Assembly (NCBI GenBank): GCA_900119285.1
Contig: FPIT01000006.1
Coordinates: 2,569-66,568, forward strand
Source of the DNA: Prevotellaceae bacterium HUN156
GTDB taxonomy: Bacteria > Bacteroidota > Bacteroidia > Bacteroidales > Bacteroidaceae
Length of the DNA: 64,000 bases
Direction: 5' to 3'
In this document: positions 63,352 to 64,000 of the stretch, piece after piece
Layout of the letters: every line of letters begins with the position of its first letter
Position numbering within the stretch: position 1 is the first letter of the stretch
Translations under genes and position numbers: made by a program
The notes under the pieces: generated by a model
Told to the model about the DNA's origin: nothing
The model's database searches: none
What the model saw: only the letters and a program-made list of their open reading frames with translations

Positions 63352-64000
63352 ATGGGTAAAAAGAAGTTTTTGGGAATTATGCTAGCAGCTTTTCTGTTAG
63401 CCCTTCCAAGTCATGCTCAGCAGGCTGCCAAGAAAAAGACGAAGGCAACAGCTGAGTGGTTCACAACACCACAACCTTTGACGCAGGAGTCGGTCAAAGC
63501 TGCCAAAGCCGCGAAGGCAAAGGCCGCCAAGACGAAGCGTCCGTTGAAAACACCAGAGACTACAGGAGAAGTAGTTGATGAACATGGCATCATCACTAGT
63601 CCGGCTGCAGGTGTAGAGAAAACCTATGTACGCACAGGTCAATGCTACATTTCTCAGTCTCAGACGGTAAAGCAGATGGAACAGAGCGGTACCATCACTA
63701 TTGTGGAGTGTAGCGATGGCACTGTTTACATCAAGGACATCATTGCCTATAATCCATGTGGTACATGGGTAAAAGGTACTAAGGAAGGTAACACCATTAC
63801 CATTCCTACCATGCAGCCTCTGATTTATATCGGAAGCAAAGGTGCCAACGCCAGCATCAAATGGGGTATAAAATATCCCAATGGAACCTATGCAGTCAAA
63901 GCCGACCAAAGTGAGCCATTCACCTTTACCATTGAGGGTAACTCTATCATTCAGCAGAACACAAATGCCAATTTCTTTATGGGACAGTTCTACGACAATG
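63352..64000 (+). CDS. Secreted protein of unknown function, 3' truncated by window edge
   Basis: An open frame of 216 codons running off the window. Signal peptide MGKKKFLGIMLAAFLLALPS (then HAQ), a Lys/Ala-rich linker (SVKAAKAAKAKAAKTKRP), then a globular part with many beta-strand segments (RTGQCYISQSQTVKQMEQSG TITIVECSDG, and further IKWGIKYPNGTYAVKAD). I do not recognise the family. Its own promoter and the preceding terminator show that it is a separate unit from cydAB. Confidence 0.75.
   Translation, partial: MGKKKFLGIMLAAFLLALPSHAQQAAKKKTKATAEWFTTPQPLTQESVKAAKAAKAKAAKTKRPLKTPETTGEVVDEHGIITSPAAGVEKTYVRTGQCYISQSQTVKQMEQSGTITIVECSDGTVYIKDIIAYNPCGTWVKGTKEGNTITIPTMQPLIYIGSKGANASIKWGIKYPNGTYAVKADQSEPFTFTIEGNSIIQQNTNANFFMGQFYDN

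Overview
The window looks like chromosomal DNA of a member of the Bacteroidota, most likely Prevotellaceae. The signs are BspA-type leucine-rich-repeat proteins, a fimbrillin-like lipoprotein, C-terminal sorting tails of the type IX secretion kind, a DUF4492-cydA-cydB cluster, and many promoters of the form TTTG-N19/20-TAnnTTTG. There are no rRNA genes, CRISPR arrays or complete insertion sequences. One tRNA (Gln, CTG) is present.

Layout. 1-3.1 kb: two tandem, near-identical BspA-like surface protein genes built from 69-bp repeats. 3.1-6.5 kb: an AT-rich accessory patch with small lipoproteins (one like an NTF2-fold immunity protein, two paralogous to each other), a possible broken toxin tail, and about nine copies of a 26-bp REP-like element. 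6.5-10.5 kb: a membrane-anchored TPR/AraC regulator, a small membrane protein, a 50-aa LLAGS peptide and a fimbrillin-like lipoprotein. 10.7-17.1 kb: parA-parB-DUF5683-lytic transglycosylase-relA/spoT, then a MerR regulator. 17.2-20.5 kb: alaS and purN. 20.7-27.5 kb: two secreted alpha/beta hydrolases, a BspA/GLUG protein and a second LLAGS peptide, probably one operon. 27.6-34.7 kb: mutY, a 1008-aa LRR surface protein, a D-Ala-D-Ala carboxypeptidase and nadB. 34.8-39.2 kb: etfB-etfA-small membrane protein-acyl-CoA dehydrogenase-C_GCAxxG_C_C protein. 39.2-41.8 kb: a decayed region with a long inverted repeat, a pseudogene and two small secreted-protein genes. 41.8-52.5 kb: Tat-type aldo/keto reductase, guanine deaminase, SemiSWEET-surE-lpxB-DUF5020, then a leftward block of DUF4886, sigma factor, cdsA, ftsH and rsfS, followed by tRNA-Gln. 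52.6-59.9 kb: a leftward export locus (coiled-coil protein, TolC, HlyD, two ABC-2 permeases, membrane AraC regulator, and a 41-aa membrane peptide behind four 20-bp repeats). 60-63.2 kb: cytochrome bd operon; then a truncated secreted-protein gene at the edge.

The most unusual signal is a set of short arrays with 7-bp period, several exactly 35 bp (five heptamers). Three lie in frame inside conserved enzymes (guanine deaminase, CydA, CydB) and three lie in leaders directly before start codons (relA/spoT, alaS, cydB). The heptamer differs between loci but length and period recur. The second is the four-copy 20-bp repeat before a hidden 41-aa membrane peptide, next to a seven-helix AraC regulator. 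The third is the REP-like family that fills the immunity-like patch and supplies the last codons of one gene. All functions given are read from sequence features and recalled family knowledge; no search was run.
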